Source of the DNA: an uncultured Endomicrobiia bacterium
Lineage (GTDB): Bacteria; Elusimicrobiota; Endomicrobiia; DTEH01
DNA length: 64,000 nt
Reading direction: 5' to 3'
Assembly: GCA_937936785.1 (NCBI GenBank)
Contig: CALDDQ010000014.1
Span: forward strand, 1 to 64,000
How positions within the stretch are numbered: the stretch's first letter is position 1; every line of letters starts with the position of its first letter. Shown one piece after another: positions 19,276 to 30,074 of this stretch. The notes beneath the pieces were generated by a model. That model was not told where the DNA came from. It did not search any database and was given only the letters and a program-made list of their open reading frames with translations. The translations under genes were made by a program, and so were the position numbers.

Positions 19276-20517
19276 ATGTCTATAAGAAAAAAAATATTTT
19301 TAAATACAACAATTCGTTGGATTGGTGAGTTTATTAGTAAGATTGGATGGTTTATTTTTATGCTATTATTTGCTCGTAAGTTAGGGACAGTTGATTTTGG
19401 CTATTTCTCATATGCATTTTCACTGGGTAGTTTATTAGTTGTGTTTTCAGATTTAGGGACAAATATTTTGATAGTAAAAGAAGTTAGTCAGGATAAAAAT
19501 AAAATAAACTATTTTTTAGGTAACATTTTAAGTTTAAAAATTATTTTTTCAATAATAATTTTTTTTGTAATATTAAGTATTGGATTTTTTAATAAAGACA
19601 ATTTTTTGGCAGTAATATTATTTTGTTTATCTTTAATAATAAGTGCATTTTTAGATCCGTTTAATTCATTATATAGAGCAGATAAAAAGTTGTATTTAGA
19701 AACAGTAGTGATATTATTGTGGAGATTGTTAATAGTATTTGTTAGTATATTAGGGTTATTTTTATTTAATTTTAAACTTTTGCAGTTGTCGTATGTATTT
19801 TTAATAATAAGTATGTTAAGTGTAATAATTACATATTTAATATCAAAAAGAAATTATAATATTAATTTTAATCTGGTAAATATTTCAAAATGGAAAGAAA
19901 TTTTGAGACAAGCATTTCCATTAGGAACAATAATAATTTTTGGGGCTATATTTTTTAAATTAAACACTTTAATATTACAACATTTTTCTGGTGCAAACGA
20001 TGTAGGAATATATAGTGCAGCATTTAAATTAGTTGAAGGAAGTTTTTTTATTTCTACGATATTTATTTCATCTGTTTTTCCATTTTTTTGTGAATTGTGT
20101 GAAAAAAATGATTTGCGAGTGATTAAATTGTTTAAAAAATCTTTTATAATACTTTTTTTTATTTCTATAGCAATTATTTTTCCAGTATATATATATTCAG
20201 AAGATATTATAAATTTTTTATATGGAAAAAAATTTTTTGATTCTGTTCAATCTTTAAAAATAATAATTTTTAGTTTAACATTTATTTTTTTGAATGAGTT
20301 ATATTCATATTTTTTTATAAGTATTAAAAAACAATATTTAGTGAACAAAATTTTATTTTTCTCAGTTATAAATTATATTGTTTTAAACATTTTTTTAGTT
20401 ACTATTTTTGACAGAGGATTTTTAGGAACATCTTGGGCATTAGTTGTTAGTCAAATATTTATTTTTGTTTTGTATAGTATAAATTTTTTTGGTTTGTTAA
20501 GTAAAAAACAAATTTAA
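19276..20517 (+). CDS. Oligosaccharide flippase (Wzx/PST family)
   Basis: RKLGTVDFGYFSYAFSLGSLLVVFSDLGTNILIVKEVS; multi-TM; within a glycosyltransferase cluster. Confidence 0.88.
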   Translation: MSIRKKIFLNTTIRWIGEFISKIGWFIFMLLFARKLGTVDFGYFSYAFSLGSLLVVFSDLGTNILIVKEVSQDKNKINYFLGNILSLKIIFSIIIFFVILSIGFFNKDNFLAVILFCLSLIISAFLDPFNSLYRADKKLYLETVVILLWRLLIVFVSILGLFLFNFKLLQLSYVFLIISMLSVIITYLISKRNYNINFNLVNISKWKEILRQAFPLGTIIIFGAIFFKLNTLILQHFSGANDVGIYSAAFKLVEGSFFISTIFISSVFPFFCELCEKNDLRVIKLFKKSFIILFFISIAIIFPVYIYSEDIINFLYGKKFFDSVQSLKIIIFSLTFIFLNELYSYFFISIKKQYLVNKILFFSVINYIVLNIFLVTIFDRGFLGTSWALVVSQIFIFVLYSINFFGLLSKKQI

Positions 20518-20533
20518 TATATGATGATGTATA

Positions 20534-21664
20534 ATGGATAAACAAATTAAAGTTTTAGCAATTTCGCACGCTTATATAGAACCTTTTACGAGAATTGGTT
20601 TTGTAAATTCTGGTAGTGATATTAATTTGACAGTTGTTCTACCACAGCATTGTGCTAAAAAAAATAAGTATGGATATGAATTGTTGTTGAAAGAAAATGT
20701 TAATGTGATAAAAAAAAAGACATATTTAAATTTTCATAATTCGGTACATTTTTATGGAATAAGTATTGTGAAAATTTTTAAAGAAGTTAATCCTGAGATT
20801 GTGTTTATAGGATATGAACCATGGAGCAGTGCATGTTTTGAAATAGTTTTTTTATGTAAAAAAATAAATCCTAAAATTAAGATAATATTGTATACTTGTG
20901 AGAATATTTTAAGAAAATATCCATTACCTTTTAGGTGGATGGAAAAATATGTTTTAAAAAATGTTGATTTAATCTTGACAGTAACAAAATTTGAAGGAGA
21001 AAAAGTTTTAAGAAAAAAAGGATATTTTGGTAAAACAGATTATTTGCCATTAAGTGTAGATGTAAAGAATTATATTAAAAAAGATGTTAGTTGGTTAAAA
21101 AATAAATATTTTGATAATGGAAAGATTGTGATAGGTTTTGTCGGTAGATTAGTTAAACAAAAAGGTATTTATATTTTATTAGAATTGCTAAAGAAGTTAG
21201 ATAGAAAATATGCATTAATGATTGTTGGTAGTGGCATTGAAAAAAATAATTTAATAAAAACTGTAGTTGAAAACAATCTTAATGAAAGGGTTATTTTTGT
21301 TGATAATGTTAAACATTATAAACTTGTTGATTATATAAATTGTTTTGATGTTTTAGTTTTACCTTCTATAACAACGAAAATTTGGAAGGAACAATTTGGT
21401 CGTGTTTTGATTGAATCGATGTCATGTAAAGTGCCGGTGGTAGGTTCTTCTTCCGGAGAAATACCGCAGGTTATTAATGGTTGTGGGTTGGTGTTTGAAG
21501 AACAAAATGTTGATGATTTGAAAGATAAAATAGAAATTTTATTTCAGGACAAGATTTTGAGAGAAAGTTTAGTAGTTAGAGCATATAAAATGGTTCAAGA
21601 AAATTATTCACGAGATGTTGTATATAGTAAAACAGAAAAAATATATAAGGATATTATAAAATGA
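20534..21664 (+). CDS. Glycosyltransferase family 4
   Basis: VIGFVGRLVKQKGIYILLELL; FGRVLIESMSCKVPVVGSSSGEIPQVI. Confidence 0.9.
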   Translation: MDKQIKVLAISHAYIEPFTRIGFVNSGSDINLTVVLPQHCAKKNKYGYELLLKENVNVIKKKTYLNFHNSVHFYGISIVKIFKEVNPEIVFIGYEPWSSACFEIVFLCKKINPKIKIILYTCENILRKYPLPFRWMEKYVLKNVDLILTVTKFEGEKVLRKKGYFGKTDYLPLSVDVKNYIKKDVSWLKNKYFDNGKIVIGFVGRLVKQKGIYILLELLKKLDRKYALMIVGSGIEKNNLIKTVVENNLNERVIFVDNVKHYKLVDYINCFDVLVLPSITTKIWKEQFGRVLIESMSCKVPVVGSSSGEIPQVINGCGLVFEEQNVDDLKDKIEILFQDKILRESLVVRAYKMVQENYSRDVVYSKTEKIYKDIIK

Positions 21665-22704
21665 AAATTTTGGTTGATGGGAGAGTATTATCACATAACA
21701 AAATTACAGGTGTAGAACGATATACAATAGAGATGCTAAATGCGTTGGAAAAGTTAGGATTAAATTACGAAATAACAATTCCAAAATTAAAAAATAAAAT
21801 TACACAACACTTTTGGGAACATATAATTTTGCCATCAAATACTAAAAATTATGATATTTTATATTGTCCAGGAAACATTGCACCAATAATAAAACCTAAA
21901 AAAGTTAAATTAATCACAACCATACACGATTTAATGTTTATTAAATATCCCCAATATTATTCCAGAACATTTGTTTGGTATTACAAATTTTGTATTCCCA
22001 AAATATTAAATTTGTCAGATAAAATTATTACTATTTCTGAGAATGAAAAAAAAGAAATTATTTTACAGTATCCTTTTGTAAAGGGAAAAATTGTATCAAT
22101 ACCTTGTGGAACACCAGAAAAGTTTACTTTAATATCTAAAGAAGAAATTAAGTACGATAAAAAAAAATATATTTTATATGTGGGCAGTATAAAACCTTCT
22201 AAAAATATCAGGGGTATTTATGAAACTTTTATAAGATTAATTGACCGAATACCTCATAATTTATACATAGTTGGACAAAAAAGTAGTTTGTATAAAGATA
22301 TGAAAGAAGAGAAACTTTTACAAAATAAAATTCCAAAAGATAGAATAAAATATTTTGACAACATCAATGATAAAGAAATAATTGAGTTATATAAAAATGC
22401 ACAATGTTTTATTTTTCCATCGTTTTATGAAGGGTTTGGTTTACCATTGTTAGAAGCGATGTCTTGTGGTTGCCCTATTGTTACTTCAAACACATCTTCT
22501 ATTCCAGAAGTTGTTGAAGATGCAGCGTTTAAACATAATCCAACAGACTATGATTCTATGGTAAAGAGTATTTTAGATATTATAAATAACAAAGATTTAA
22601 TGATATCAATGATAGAAAAAGGGTTAACACAAGCAAAAAAGTTTAGTTGGAAAAAATCAGCTGAAAGATTGATGCAAGAATTTAGTTCTGTTATTTATAA
22701 ATAA
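21661..22704 (+). CDS. Glycosyltransferase family 4
   Basis: ILVDGRVLSHNKITGVERYTIEML; FIFPSFYEGFGLPLLEAMSCGCPIVTSNTSSIPEV. Confidence 0.92.
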   Translation: MKILVDGRVLSHNKITGVERYTIEMLNALEKLGLNYEITIPKLKNKITQHFWEHIILPSNTKNYDILYCPGNIAPIIKPKKVKLITTIHDLMFIKYPQYYSRTFVWYYKFCIPKILNLSDKIITISENEKKEIILQYPFVKGKIVSIPCGTPEKFTLISKEEIKYDKKKYILYVGSIKPSKNIRGIYETFIRLIDRIPHNLYIVGQKSSLYKDMKEEKLLQNKIPKDRIKYFDNINDKEIIELYKNAQCFIFPSFYEGFGLPLLEAMSCGCPIVTSNTSSIPEVVEDAAFKHNPTDYDSMVKSILDIINNKDLMISMIEKGLTQAKKFSWKKSAERLMQEFSSVIYK

Positions 22705-22711
22705 TAAAAAA

Positions 22712-23809
22712 ATGAAAATAGCACTTGTTCATGATTGGTTGACAGGAATGCGTGGAGGAGAAAAAGTTTTAGAGATTTTCTGTGAATTATATCCGAAATC
22801 AACTTTGTTTACTTTAGTACATAAAAAAAATTCTTGTTCTGATATTATAGAACGGATGGAAATAAAAACTTCATTTTTACAGAAATTTCCAAATATAGAA
22901 AAGAATTATCGTAATTATTTAATATTGATGCCAAAAGCAGTTGAAAGTTTTAATTTGTCAGGATTTAGTTTAATCTTATCTTCAAGCCATTGTGTCGCAA
23001 AAGGTGTAAAAAAAGATTCTAATGCATTACATATAAGTTATGTCCATACTCCTATGAGATATGTATGGGATATGTATGATGAGTATATAAGAAATGTAAG
23101 TTTTTTTCAAAAATATGGTTTGATGTTAGTTAGAAAATATTTACAAAATTGGGATAAAAAAAGTTCTTCACAGGTAGATTATTTTATTGCAAATTCACAG
23201 AATATAAAAGATAGAATAAAAAAACATTATAATAGAGATGCTGTTGTGATTTATCCACCAGTGGATACAGAATTTTTTGTGTTATCTGATACATTTAGTA
23301 AAAAAAATGAAGAATATTATTTAGTAGTAAGTGCTTTTGTTCAGTACAAGAAGGTAGATTTGGTAATAGGGACTTTTAATAAATTAGGTTATAGACTAAA
23401 AATAATTGGCGATGGTCCGATGGAGAAAAAATTAAAAAGCATTGCAAAAAACAATATAGAATTTTTAGGTTGGGTAAATAACGAAAAGTTAAGATTTTAT
23501 TATCAACATGCAAAAGCATTAATTTTTCCACAAGAGGAAGATTTTGGGATAACTTCAGTTGAGGCACAATCATGTGGGACACCTGTAGTTGGGATTAGAA
23601 AAGGTGGTGTTATGGAAACTGTTATTGAAAATGTAACAGGTGTATTTTTTGAAGAACAAACCATAGATTCTTTATCAACAGCTATAGAAAAATTTAATAA
23701 AATAAATTTTAATCCACAAACAATTAGACAAAATGCAATAACTTTTAGTAAAGAAAAGTTTAAGAAACAAATTTTTAATTTTGTTGAAGAAAAAATTAAA
23801 AATTTATAA
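22712..23809 (+). CDS. Glycosyltransferase family 4 (WbaZ-like)
   Basis: MKIALVHDWLTGMRGGEKVLEIFCELYP; SYVHTPMRYVWDMYDEY; FPQEEDFGITSVEAQSCGTPVV. Confidence 0.92.
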   Translation: MKIALVHDWLTGMRGGEKVLEIFCELYPKSTLFTLVHKKNSCSDIIERMEIKTSFLQKFPNIEKNYRNYLILMPKAVESFNLSGFSLILSSSHCVAKGVKKDSNALHISYVHTPMRYVWDMYDEYIRNVSFFQKYGLMLVRKYLQNWDKKSSSQVDYFIANSQNIKDRIKKHYNRDAVVIYPPVDTEFFVLSDTFSKKNEEYYLVVSAFVQYKKVDLVIGTFNKLGYRLKIIGDGPMEKKLKSIAKNNIEFLGWVNNEKLRFYYQHAKALIFPQEEDFGITSVEAQSCGTPVVGIRKGGVMETVIENVTGVFFEEQTIDSLSTAIEKFNKINFNPQTIRQNAITFSKEKFKKQIFNFVEEKIKNL

Positions 23810-23819
23810 TAACAAAAAA

Positions 23820-25220
23820 ATGAAATCTATAATATTAGCAGGTGGAGCTGGGACACGTTTATGGCCTAAAAGTAGAAAGTTTTGGCCAAAGTTTTTGTTA
23901 AATTTTGGTGACAAAAAATCTTTATTACAAAAAACTTATCAAAGAATAAGTAAGATCAGTGATAAAAAAGATATATTTTTTATTTGTAATAAAGAACACA
24001 AGTATTTGATAAAAGAAAATATATTGGATTTAAAAGTTAACTTTTCAGAAGAATACATAATCACAGAACCGGAGATACGAAATACATTACCTGCAATAGG
24101 AGTTGGTGCAAAATTTTGTTTACAAAAATATGGTGATGATGTGTTAGGTATATTTCCTTCCGATCATTACATAAAAGATGAAAAAAAATTTTTACGTACT
24201 ATAAAACAAGCAGAAAAACTTGCAAAAGAAGGTTTTGTAGTAATTTTTGGTATAAAACCTACCCGTGCAGAAACTGGATATGGGTATATAAAAGTTTCAA
24301 ATTCAAAGTTAAGAATTAAAGAATTTTTTGGTTATAAAGTTGAAAAATTTATAGAAAAACCGGACTTGACAAAAGCGAAAAAATTGTTAGAACAAAGAAA
24401 TGTTTATTGGAACAGTGGAATGTTTATGTTTAAATCATCTGTTATTTTAGAAGAGATAAAAAAATATGAACCCCAAATTTATTCTTTAATAGAAAAATGG
24501 GATTGTAAGATAGAAAATCTTGACAACATATATTCAGAATTTCCTTCTATTTCAATTGACAAATCTGTGATAGAAAAAACTGATAAACTGATATTTCTTC
24601 CATTAAACATTTTCTGGGACGATGTAGGGAGTTGGGCTGCTTTGGAAAGAATTTATAAAAAAGATAAAAATCAAAATGTTATAATTGGCGAAAATGTTGA
24701 TATAGATAGTAGAAATATAAGTGTTTTTGGAGATAAAAGATTAATAGCCACTGCAGGACTAAAAGATTTAATCATAGTAGATACGGAAGATGCTTTGTTG
24801 GTAGTATCAAAAGGTTATACTGAAAAAGTAAAATTTTTAGTAGAAAAAAATCATAATTCTGAAACTATAAGTTATCACAAGACGACACTACGTCCATGGG
24901 GATATTACACAGTATTAGAACATAAAAATGGGTACAAACTTAAAATAATAAAAGTTTTACCTAAAAAAAGGTTAAGTTTGCAGAAACATCAAAAACGTAA
25001 TGAACAATGGTTTGTAGTTTTTGGTAGAGCAAAAATTATTTTAGGAAATAAGAATATATTTTTAAACAAAGGTGAGTCTATTACAATTCCAAAAAATACT
25101 AACCATAGATTAGAAAATCCATCCTGTGACCAAGAGTTAGAAATAGTTGAAATTGCCCATGGTAAATACATTGGCGAAGATGATATTATACGTATGGAAG
25201 ATGATTTTTGTAGAAAATAG
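23820..25220 (+). CDS. manC: Bifunctional mannose-1-phosphate guanylyltransferase / mannose-6-phosphate isomerase
   Basis: MKSIILAGGAGTRLWPKSRKFWPKFLLNF; C-terminal cupin LRPWGYYTVLEHKNGYKLKIIKVLPKKRLSLQKHQKRNEQWFVV; start corrected from 23781. Confidence 0.93.
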   Translation: MKSIILAGGAGTRLWPKSRKFWPKFLLNFGDKKSLLQKTYQRISKISDKKDIFFICNKEHKYLIKENILDLKVNFSEEYIITEPEIRNTLPAIGVGAKFCLQKYGDDVLGIFPSDHYIKDEKKFLRTIKQAEKLAKEGFVVIFGIKPTRAETGYGYIKVSNSKLRIKEFFGYKVEKFIEKPDLTKAKKLLEQRNVYWNSGMFMFKSSVILEEIKKYEPQIYSLIEKWDCKIENLDNIYSEFPSISIDKSVIEKTDKLIFLPLNIFWDDVGSWAALERIYKKDKNQNVIIGENVDIDSRNISVFGDKRLIATAGLKDLIIVDTEDALLVVSKGYTEKVKFLVEKNHNSETISYHKTTLRPWGYYTVLEHKNGYKLKIIKVLPKKRLSLQKHQKRNEQWFVVFGRAKIILGNKNIFLNKGESITIPKNTNHRLENPSCDQELEIVEIAHGKYIGEDDIIRMEDDFCRK

Positions 25221-25257
25221 AATTTAAAAATTAGTTATAAAAGAGGTACAAATATTT

Positions 25258-26661
25258 ATGAAAGAAACAATTTTTAGAGAGTATGACATAAGAGGAATTT
25301 ATCCAGATGAACTTAACGAAAATATTGCTTATAAAATATCAGTTGCATTTGGAAGATATTTGAAAAAAAATGTGGGTAAAAAAAATTTGTGGATAAGTGT
25401 TGGTATGGATGTTAGGAAAAGTTCACCTAAAATACAAACTGGAATTATTAAAGGATTAATAGATTCACAAATTAATGTTGTTAATATTGGCACAGTTCCA
25501 ACACCATTGTTGTATTTTTCGTTATTCACTCCTACAATAAATAGGGATATTGTTGATGGAGGAATAATGATAACAGCAAGTCATAATCCGGCGGAATTTA
25601 ATGGGTTAAAACTTTGTATTGGGACATCTGCTTTATATGGTAAACAAATTAAAGAAATTTATAGAATTGCAACAACAGAAAAATTTAGTAATATAACTAA
25701 TAAAGGTAAAATTATAAACTATGACATAACGATTCCATATATTTACTATATTTCTGGTCAATTTGCTAATTTGAAATTAATGTATAAAAATTTTAAAAAA
25801 CCGATAGTGGCTATAGATTGTGGTAATGGCACGGCTGGGCTAGTAGTTGATAAAATATTAGATATGTTAGAAATAAAATATCACAAATTATATTTTGAAC
25901 CTGATGGTAATTTCCCAAATCATCATCCGGATCCAACAGTGCCAAAGTACATAAAAGATTTAATTAAATTAGTAAGAAAAAAGAAGTTATGGTGTGGTAT
26001 TGGTTATGATGGAGATGCAGACAGGGTAGGTTTGGTTGATGGTAAAGGAGAACCTGTTTGGGGAGATAAGTTATTGTTATTAGCTTCAAAATATATTTTA
26101 AAAAATTACCCAAGGGCAAAGATTATTGGTGAAGTAAAATGTTCACAAGTTTTGTTTGACGGGATAAAAAAGTTTGGTGGTGAAGCAATAATTTATAGAA
26201 CAGGACATTCTTTGATAAAAGAAAAAATGAAGCAAGAAAATGCTCTGCTTGCTGGAGAAATGAGTGGTCATATGTTTTTTAACGATAGATATTTTGGTTT
26301 TGATGATGCGATATATTCATCATTAAGGTTCTTAGAAATTATTGGTCAAGAACAAAAACCTTTAGAAAAAATAATATCGTTTATTCCAAAAATGTACAAT
26401 ACGCCAGAGATAAGGTTTGATTGTTCAGATGAAAAAAAGTTTAAAATTGTTGAGGATCTGAAGAAACAAGTAAAATCTTTAAAATACAAATTTTTAGATA
26501 TTGATGGTGTGCGTGTGCAATTTCCAGATGGAGGATTTGGTTTAGTAAGAGCGTCAAACACACAACCTGCGTTGGTGTTACGATTTGAAGCTAAGACAGA
26601 AAAATTGTTGAAAGAACATAAAAATTTTATAACAAATATGTTAAACAAAATAATGCAATGA
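25258..26661 (+). CDS. manB: Phosphomannomutase/phosphoglucomutase
   Basis: FREYDIRGIYPDELNE; MITASHNPAEFNGLKL; GIGYDGDADRVGLVD. Confidence 0.95.
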   Translation: MKETIFREYDIRGIYPDELNENIAYKISVAFGRYLKKNVGKKNLWISVGMDVRKSSPKIQTGIIKGLIDSQINVVNIGTVPTPLLYFSLFTPTINRDIVDGGIMITASHNPAEFNGLKLCIGTSALYGKQIKEIYRIATTEKFSNITNKGKIINYDITIPYIYYISGQFANLKLMYKNFKKPIVAIDCGNGTAGLVVDKILDMLEIKYHKLYFEPDGNFPNHHPDPTVPKYIKDLIKLVRKKKLWCGIGYDGDADRVGLVDGKGEPVWGDKLLLLASKYILKNYPRAKIIGEVKCSQVLFDGIKKFGGEAIIYRTGHSLIKEKMKQENALLAGEMSGHMFFNDRYFGFDDAIYSSLRFLEIIGQEQKPLEKIISFIPKMYNTPEIRFDCSDEKKFKIVEDLKKQVKSLKYKFLDIDGVRVQFPDGGFGLVRASNTQPALVLRFEAKTEKLLKEHKNFITNMLNKIMQ

Positions 26662-26695
26662 TAAAATTACAAATTCAAGGTAAAAGGATATAAAT

Positions 26696-28003
26696 GTGAA
26701 AAAAAATTTTTATAAAGAATCGGTAAAGCAACATTTGAAATATAAAGGTAAGATAAAAATTACCTCAAAATGTCCGATAAAAAGTTTTGACGATTTTGTG
26801 CTATGGTATACACCAGGTGTTGCACAACCTTGCTTAGAAATTCAAAAAGATATTTCAAAAGTTTATGACTATACAAACAAAGGAAATTTAATATCTATAG
26901 TTACAGATGGGAGCCGTGTTTTAGGATTAGGTGATATAGGACCAGAAGCGTCATTACCGGTTATGGAAGGAAAATCGTTGTTGTTCAAATATTTAGGTGG
27001 TGTAGATGCAGTACCTATTGCGTTAGCTACAAAAGATCCTGAAAAATTTATTGATACAGTAAAACTTTTACAGCCAGCATTTGGTGGATTTAACCTTGAG
27101 GATATTGCACACCCAAAATGTTTTCATATATTAGATACTTTAAGGAACGAAATGCGAGTTCCTGTATGGCATGATGACCAACAGGGCACAGCAGTTGTAA
27201 TCTTAGCTGGTTTAATCAATGCATTAAAAATTGTAAAAAAAAATTATAAAAAAGTTAAAGTTGGAATAATTGGTGCTGGAGCAGCGGGTATTGCTGGGTT
27301 AAGACTAATGATTGCTTATGGGTTTAATCCCGGAAATATAGTTTTATGTGATACAAGAGGTATTGTTCATAAAGACAGAGAAGATTTTGAAGAACGGTTT
27401 AAGTATACAAAGAATTTGGTAATAAAAACAAACCAGGAAAAACGTTATAGTAATTCAGAAAATGGGATAGAAAAAACTTTAGAAGGTATGGATGTAGTAA
27501 TTGCGTTATCAAAACCGGGTCCGGGAGTTATAAAAAAAGAATGGATAAAAAAAATGTCTTCCGATGCAATAATTTTTGCTTGTGCAAATCCTGTCCCTGA
27601 GATTTGGCCTGATGAAGCAAAAAAAGCCGGAGCAAGAATTGTTGCTACAGGGAGAAGTGATTTTCCAAATCAAATCAATAATTCATTAGCATTTCCTGCA
27701 ATTTTTAGAGGAGTGTTTGAAGTTGGAGCGACAAGTATCACAGATGAAATGTGTATTGCAGCAGCAGAATCGTTAGCAGAGTATGCACAAAATAAAGGGT
27801 TAACAGAAGATTATATAATTCCTACAATGGATGATTGGGAAGTTTTTCCATTAGAATCTACAGCAGTTGGAATGAAAGCTATTGAACAAGGTGTTGCAAA
27901 GTTTAAATTTTCAAAAAAAGAAATTTATAGAAATTCATATGAAAAAATAAAACAATCTCGTGAAGAAATAGATTTTTTAACCAAAAGATATTTAAAAAGT
28001 TGA
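26696..28003 (+). CDS. NAD(P)-dependent malic enzyme (oxaloacetate-decarboxylating)
   Basis: LWYTPGVAQPCLEI; VTDGSRVLGLGDIGPEASLPVMEGKSLLFK; VWHDDQQGTAVV; GTG start. Confidence 0.95.
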   Translation: MKKNFYKESVKQHLKYKGKIKITSKCPIKSFDDFVLWYTPGVAQPCLEIQKDISKVYDYTNKGNLISIVTDGSRVLGLGDIGPEASLPVMEGKSLLFKYLGGVDAVPIALATKDPEKFIDTVKLLQPAFGGFNLEDIAHPKCFHILDTLRNEMRVPVWHDDQQGTAVVILAGLINALKIVKKNYKKVKVGIIGAGAAGIAGLRLMIAYGFNPGNIVLCDTRGIVHKDREDFEERFKYTKNLVIKTNQEKRYSNSENGIEKTLEGMDVVIALSKPGPGVIKKEWIKKMSSDAIIFACANPVPEIWPDEAKKAGARIVATGRSDFPNQINNSLAFPAIFRGVFEVGATSITDEMCIAAAESLAEYAQNKGLTEDYIIPTMDDWEVFPLESTAVGMKAIEQGVAKFKFSKKEIYRNSYEKIKQSREEIDFLTKRYLKS

Positions 28004-28157
28004 AAAAAAATATTTTTTGGTATAGTAAATTCTTTATGAAGTATGAATAGGACAGTCTTTCAATAAAATAACTACAAATACTTTATCTACATAGTAACAA
28101 TTGAAGAAAATATATGGATTAAATTTTTTATGTTTGTAAGGAGGATATGATAAATTT

Positions 28158-29948
28158 ATGAAAAACAAAATTATATTTTTAATCTTATTAGTTGCGACAA
28201 AAATTTTTTCTAATGAAGTATATTTAGACATTTATAAACACAAAAGTAGACAAAAGAATTTTTTGTATAATAAATTCGAGTCAAACAAAATAATAATTAC
28301 AAAAGAAGAGATAGGTTCTTATGATAAATCTTCATTGTTAGATGTGTTAAGATATTATGGGGTAGAAACAAAAGTTCGTAGTGGTGCTCAGGGTGAAATT
28401 ATTTTATTTGGAGGAACTTTTCAACAGGTTTCTTTAATGATAAATGGTGTTAATGTGTCTGATGCTCATACTGCACATCACAATTTTAATGTTCCAATAA
28501 GTATTAAAGATATTGAACAAATAGAGATTATAACCGATGGGCAGACAGGTTTATCTGGTAGGAATGCTTTTGTAGGAAGTGTAAATATTATAACTAAAAA
28601 GTTAGTACCAAAAACTGAAGTAAAATTTTCTTATGGGACTAATGAGATGTTAGATTTTTATCTGGTGAAAGGTTTTGACACAAACTTTTTTTCTATTCAA
28701 CATACTAAGTCAGATGGTCATAGAGAAAATACTGATTATAGTTTATTTAACATTTTTTATACTAAAAGTTTAGATTACAAAAAAATAAAATTAGACATTA
28801 CTACAGGTTTTTTAGATAAAAATTTTGGTGCACAAGATTTTTATGCTATTGGAAGAAAAGAGTACGAAAAAACTAAAACTGGATTATTAATTTTAAATAG
28901 TAATTATAAACTTAAAAAAATAGAATTTGTTGGTGAAATATTTTTTAGAAGTAATAATGATTATTATACAACCCAAAGATATCAACCACAAATGTATTAC
29001 AACAACCACCAATCATATTTTTATGGATTAAACATAAAAAGTATAATTGATAATTTTAGTGGATACAAGTTTGTTTTTGGTATTGATAACAGATATGACG
29101 AACTTGACAGTAAAGGAGGCAGCACAATCTTTAGTTGGTCAGGGATGGGGAATTTTTACGATTTTCACTCAGGAATTTACACTCAGGTTACAAAAAGTTA
29201 TGATAAAATAAGTTTAATGGTTAATTTAAGAAATGATTTTTATACACGCTTTGGTCAACAGTTTTCTTTTGGGATAGATTTTGAGCATAAAATGTTTGAT
29301 AATTTTAAACACATTTTTATGGTTAAAAAAGTACATCGTATTCCATCGTATACAGAACTTTATTATTGGGATCCACAAAATACTGCTTCTTTAGAATTAA
29401 AGACAGAACATACAGATATTTATAGCTACGAACTAAAGTATTTGTATAAGTTTTTACTATTTAGTGCAAAAGGTTTTAAGTATGAAAACTCAAATTTGAT
29501 AGATTGGACAAAAAATATAAATTCCACAGTATGGAAAGTTGACAATATTTCTAAATCAAACACTGAAGGTTTAGAAACTAGTATGGTTTTTATTGGTGAA
29601 GCAAAACCCATTGTGCGAATTTATACAAATTTATTGAATAAAAAAATATCAATTCCTGATGGTAAAGAGTTAAAATATGCTGCTAACTGGCCTAATAAAA
29701 ATTTTGGAATTATTTATTATCTACCTAGATTATATGGAATAGAAACTAATATTAGTTGTGTATACAAAGAAATGACAAAAACAAATCCTAAAGAATTTTT
29801 TTTAACAGATATTTTTATATCAAAAAAAATCAGCAATTTAACAGTTTTCTCAAGTTTAAAGAATATATTTGACATAGAATATGAAGAACTTCAAAATATT
29901 AAACAGCCTGGTAGAGAAATAATTTTTGGAATAGAATTTTTATTTTAA
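28158..29948 (+). CDS. TonB-dependent outer-membrane receptor
   Basis: Signal peptide; plug domain (LLDVLRYYGVETKVRSGAQGEIILFGG...QIEIITDGQTGLSGRNAFVGSVNIITKK); beta-barrel ending in Phe. Confidence 0.88.
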   Translation: MKNKIIFLILLVATKIFSNEVYLDIYKHKSRQKNFLYNKFESNKIIITKEEIGSYDKSSLLDVLRYYGVETKVRSGAQGEIILFGGTFQQVSLMINGVNVSDAHTAHHNFNVPISIKDIEQIEIITDGQTGLSGRNAFVGSVNIITKKLVPKTEVKFSYGTNEMLDFYLVKGFDTNFFSIQHTKSDGHRENTDYSLFNIFYTKSLDYKKIKLDITTGFLDKNFGAQDFYAIGRKEYEKTKTGLLILNSNYKLKKIEFVGEIFFRSNNDYYTTQRYQPQMYYNNHQSYFYGLNIKSIIDNFSGYKFVFGIDNRYDELDSKGGSTIFSWSGMGNFYDFHSGIYTQVTKSYDKISLMVNLRNDFYTRFGQQFSFGIDFEHKMFDNFKHIFMVKKVHRIPSYTELYYWDPQNTASLELKTEHTDIYSYELKYLYKFLLFSAKGFKYENSNLIDWTKNINSTVWKVDNISKSNTEGLETSMVFIGEAKPIVRIYTNLLNKKISIPDGKELKYAANWPNKNFGIIYYLPRLYGIETNISCVYKEMTKTNPKEFFLTDIFISKKISNLTVFSSLKNIFDIEYEELQNIKQPGREIIFGIEFLF

Positions 29949-30074
29949 ATATTAAAACATATAAAACACAGGAAGAATTTATTTTTAGTTTTTTTACAAG
30001 GAAAATACTTTATAAGAAAATATTAGTATTTGTTAGAAAGTTTCGTTTTAAGTATAATAAAATTAATCAAAAAT

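Noticed and set aside
28004-28157. Possible cobalamin or other riboswitch before the TonB receptor
   Set aside because: The gap is only 154 nt and I found no conserved B12-box-like sequence or convincing paired structure.
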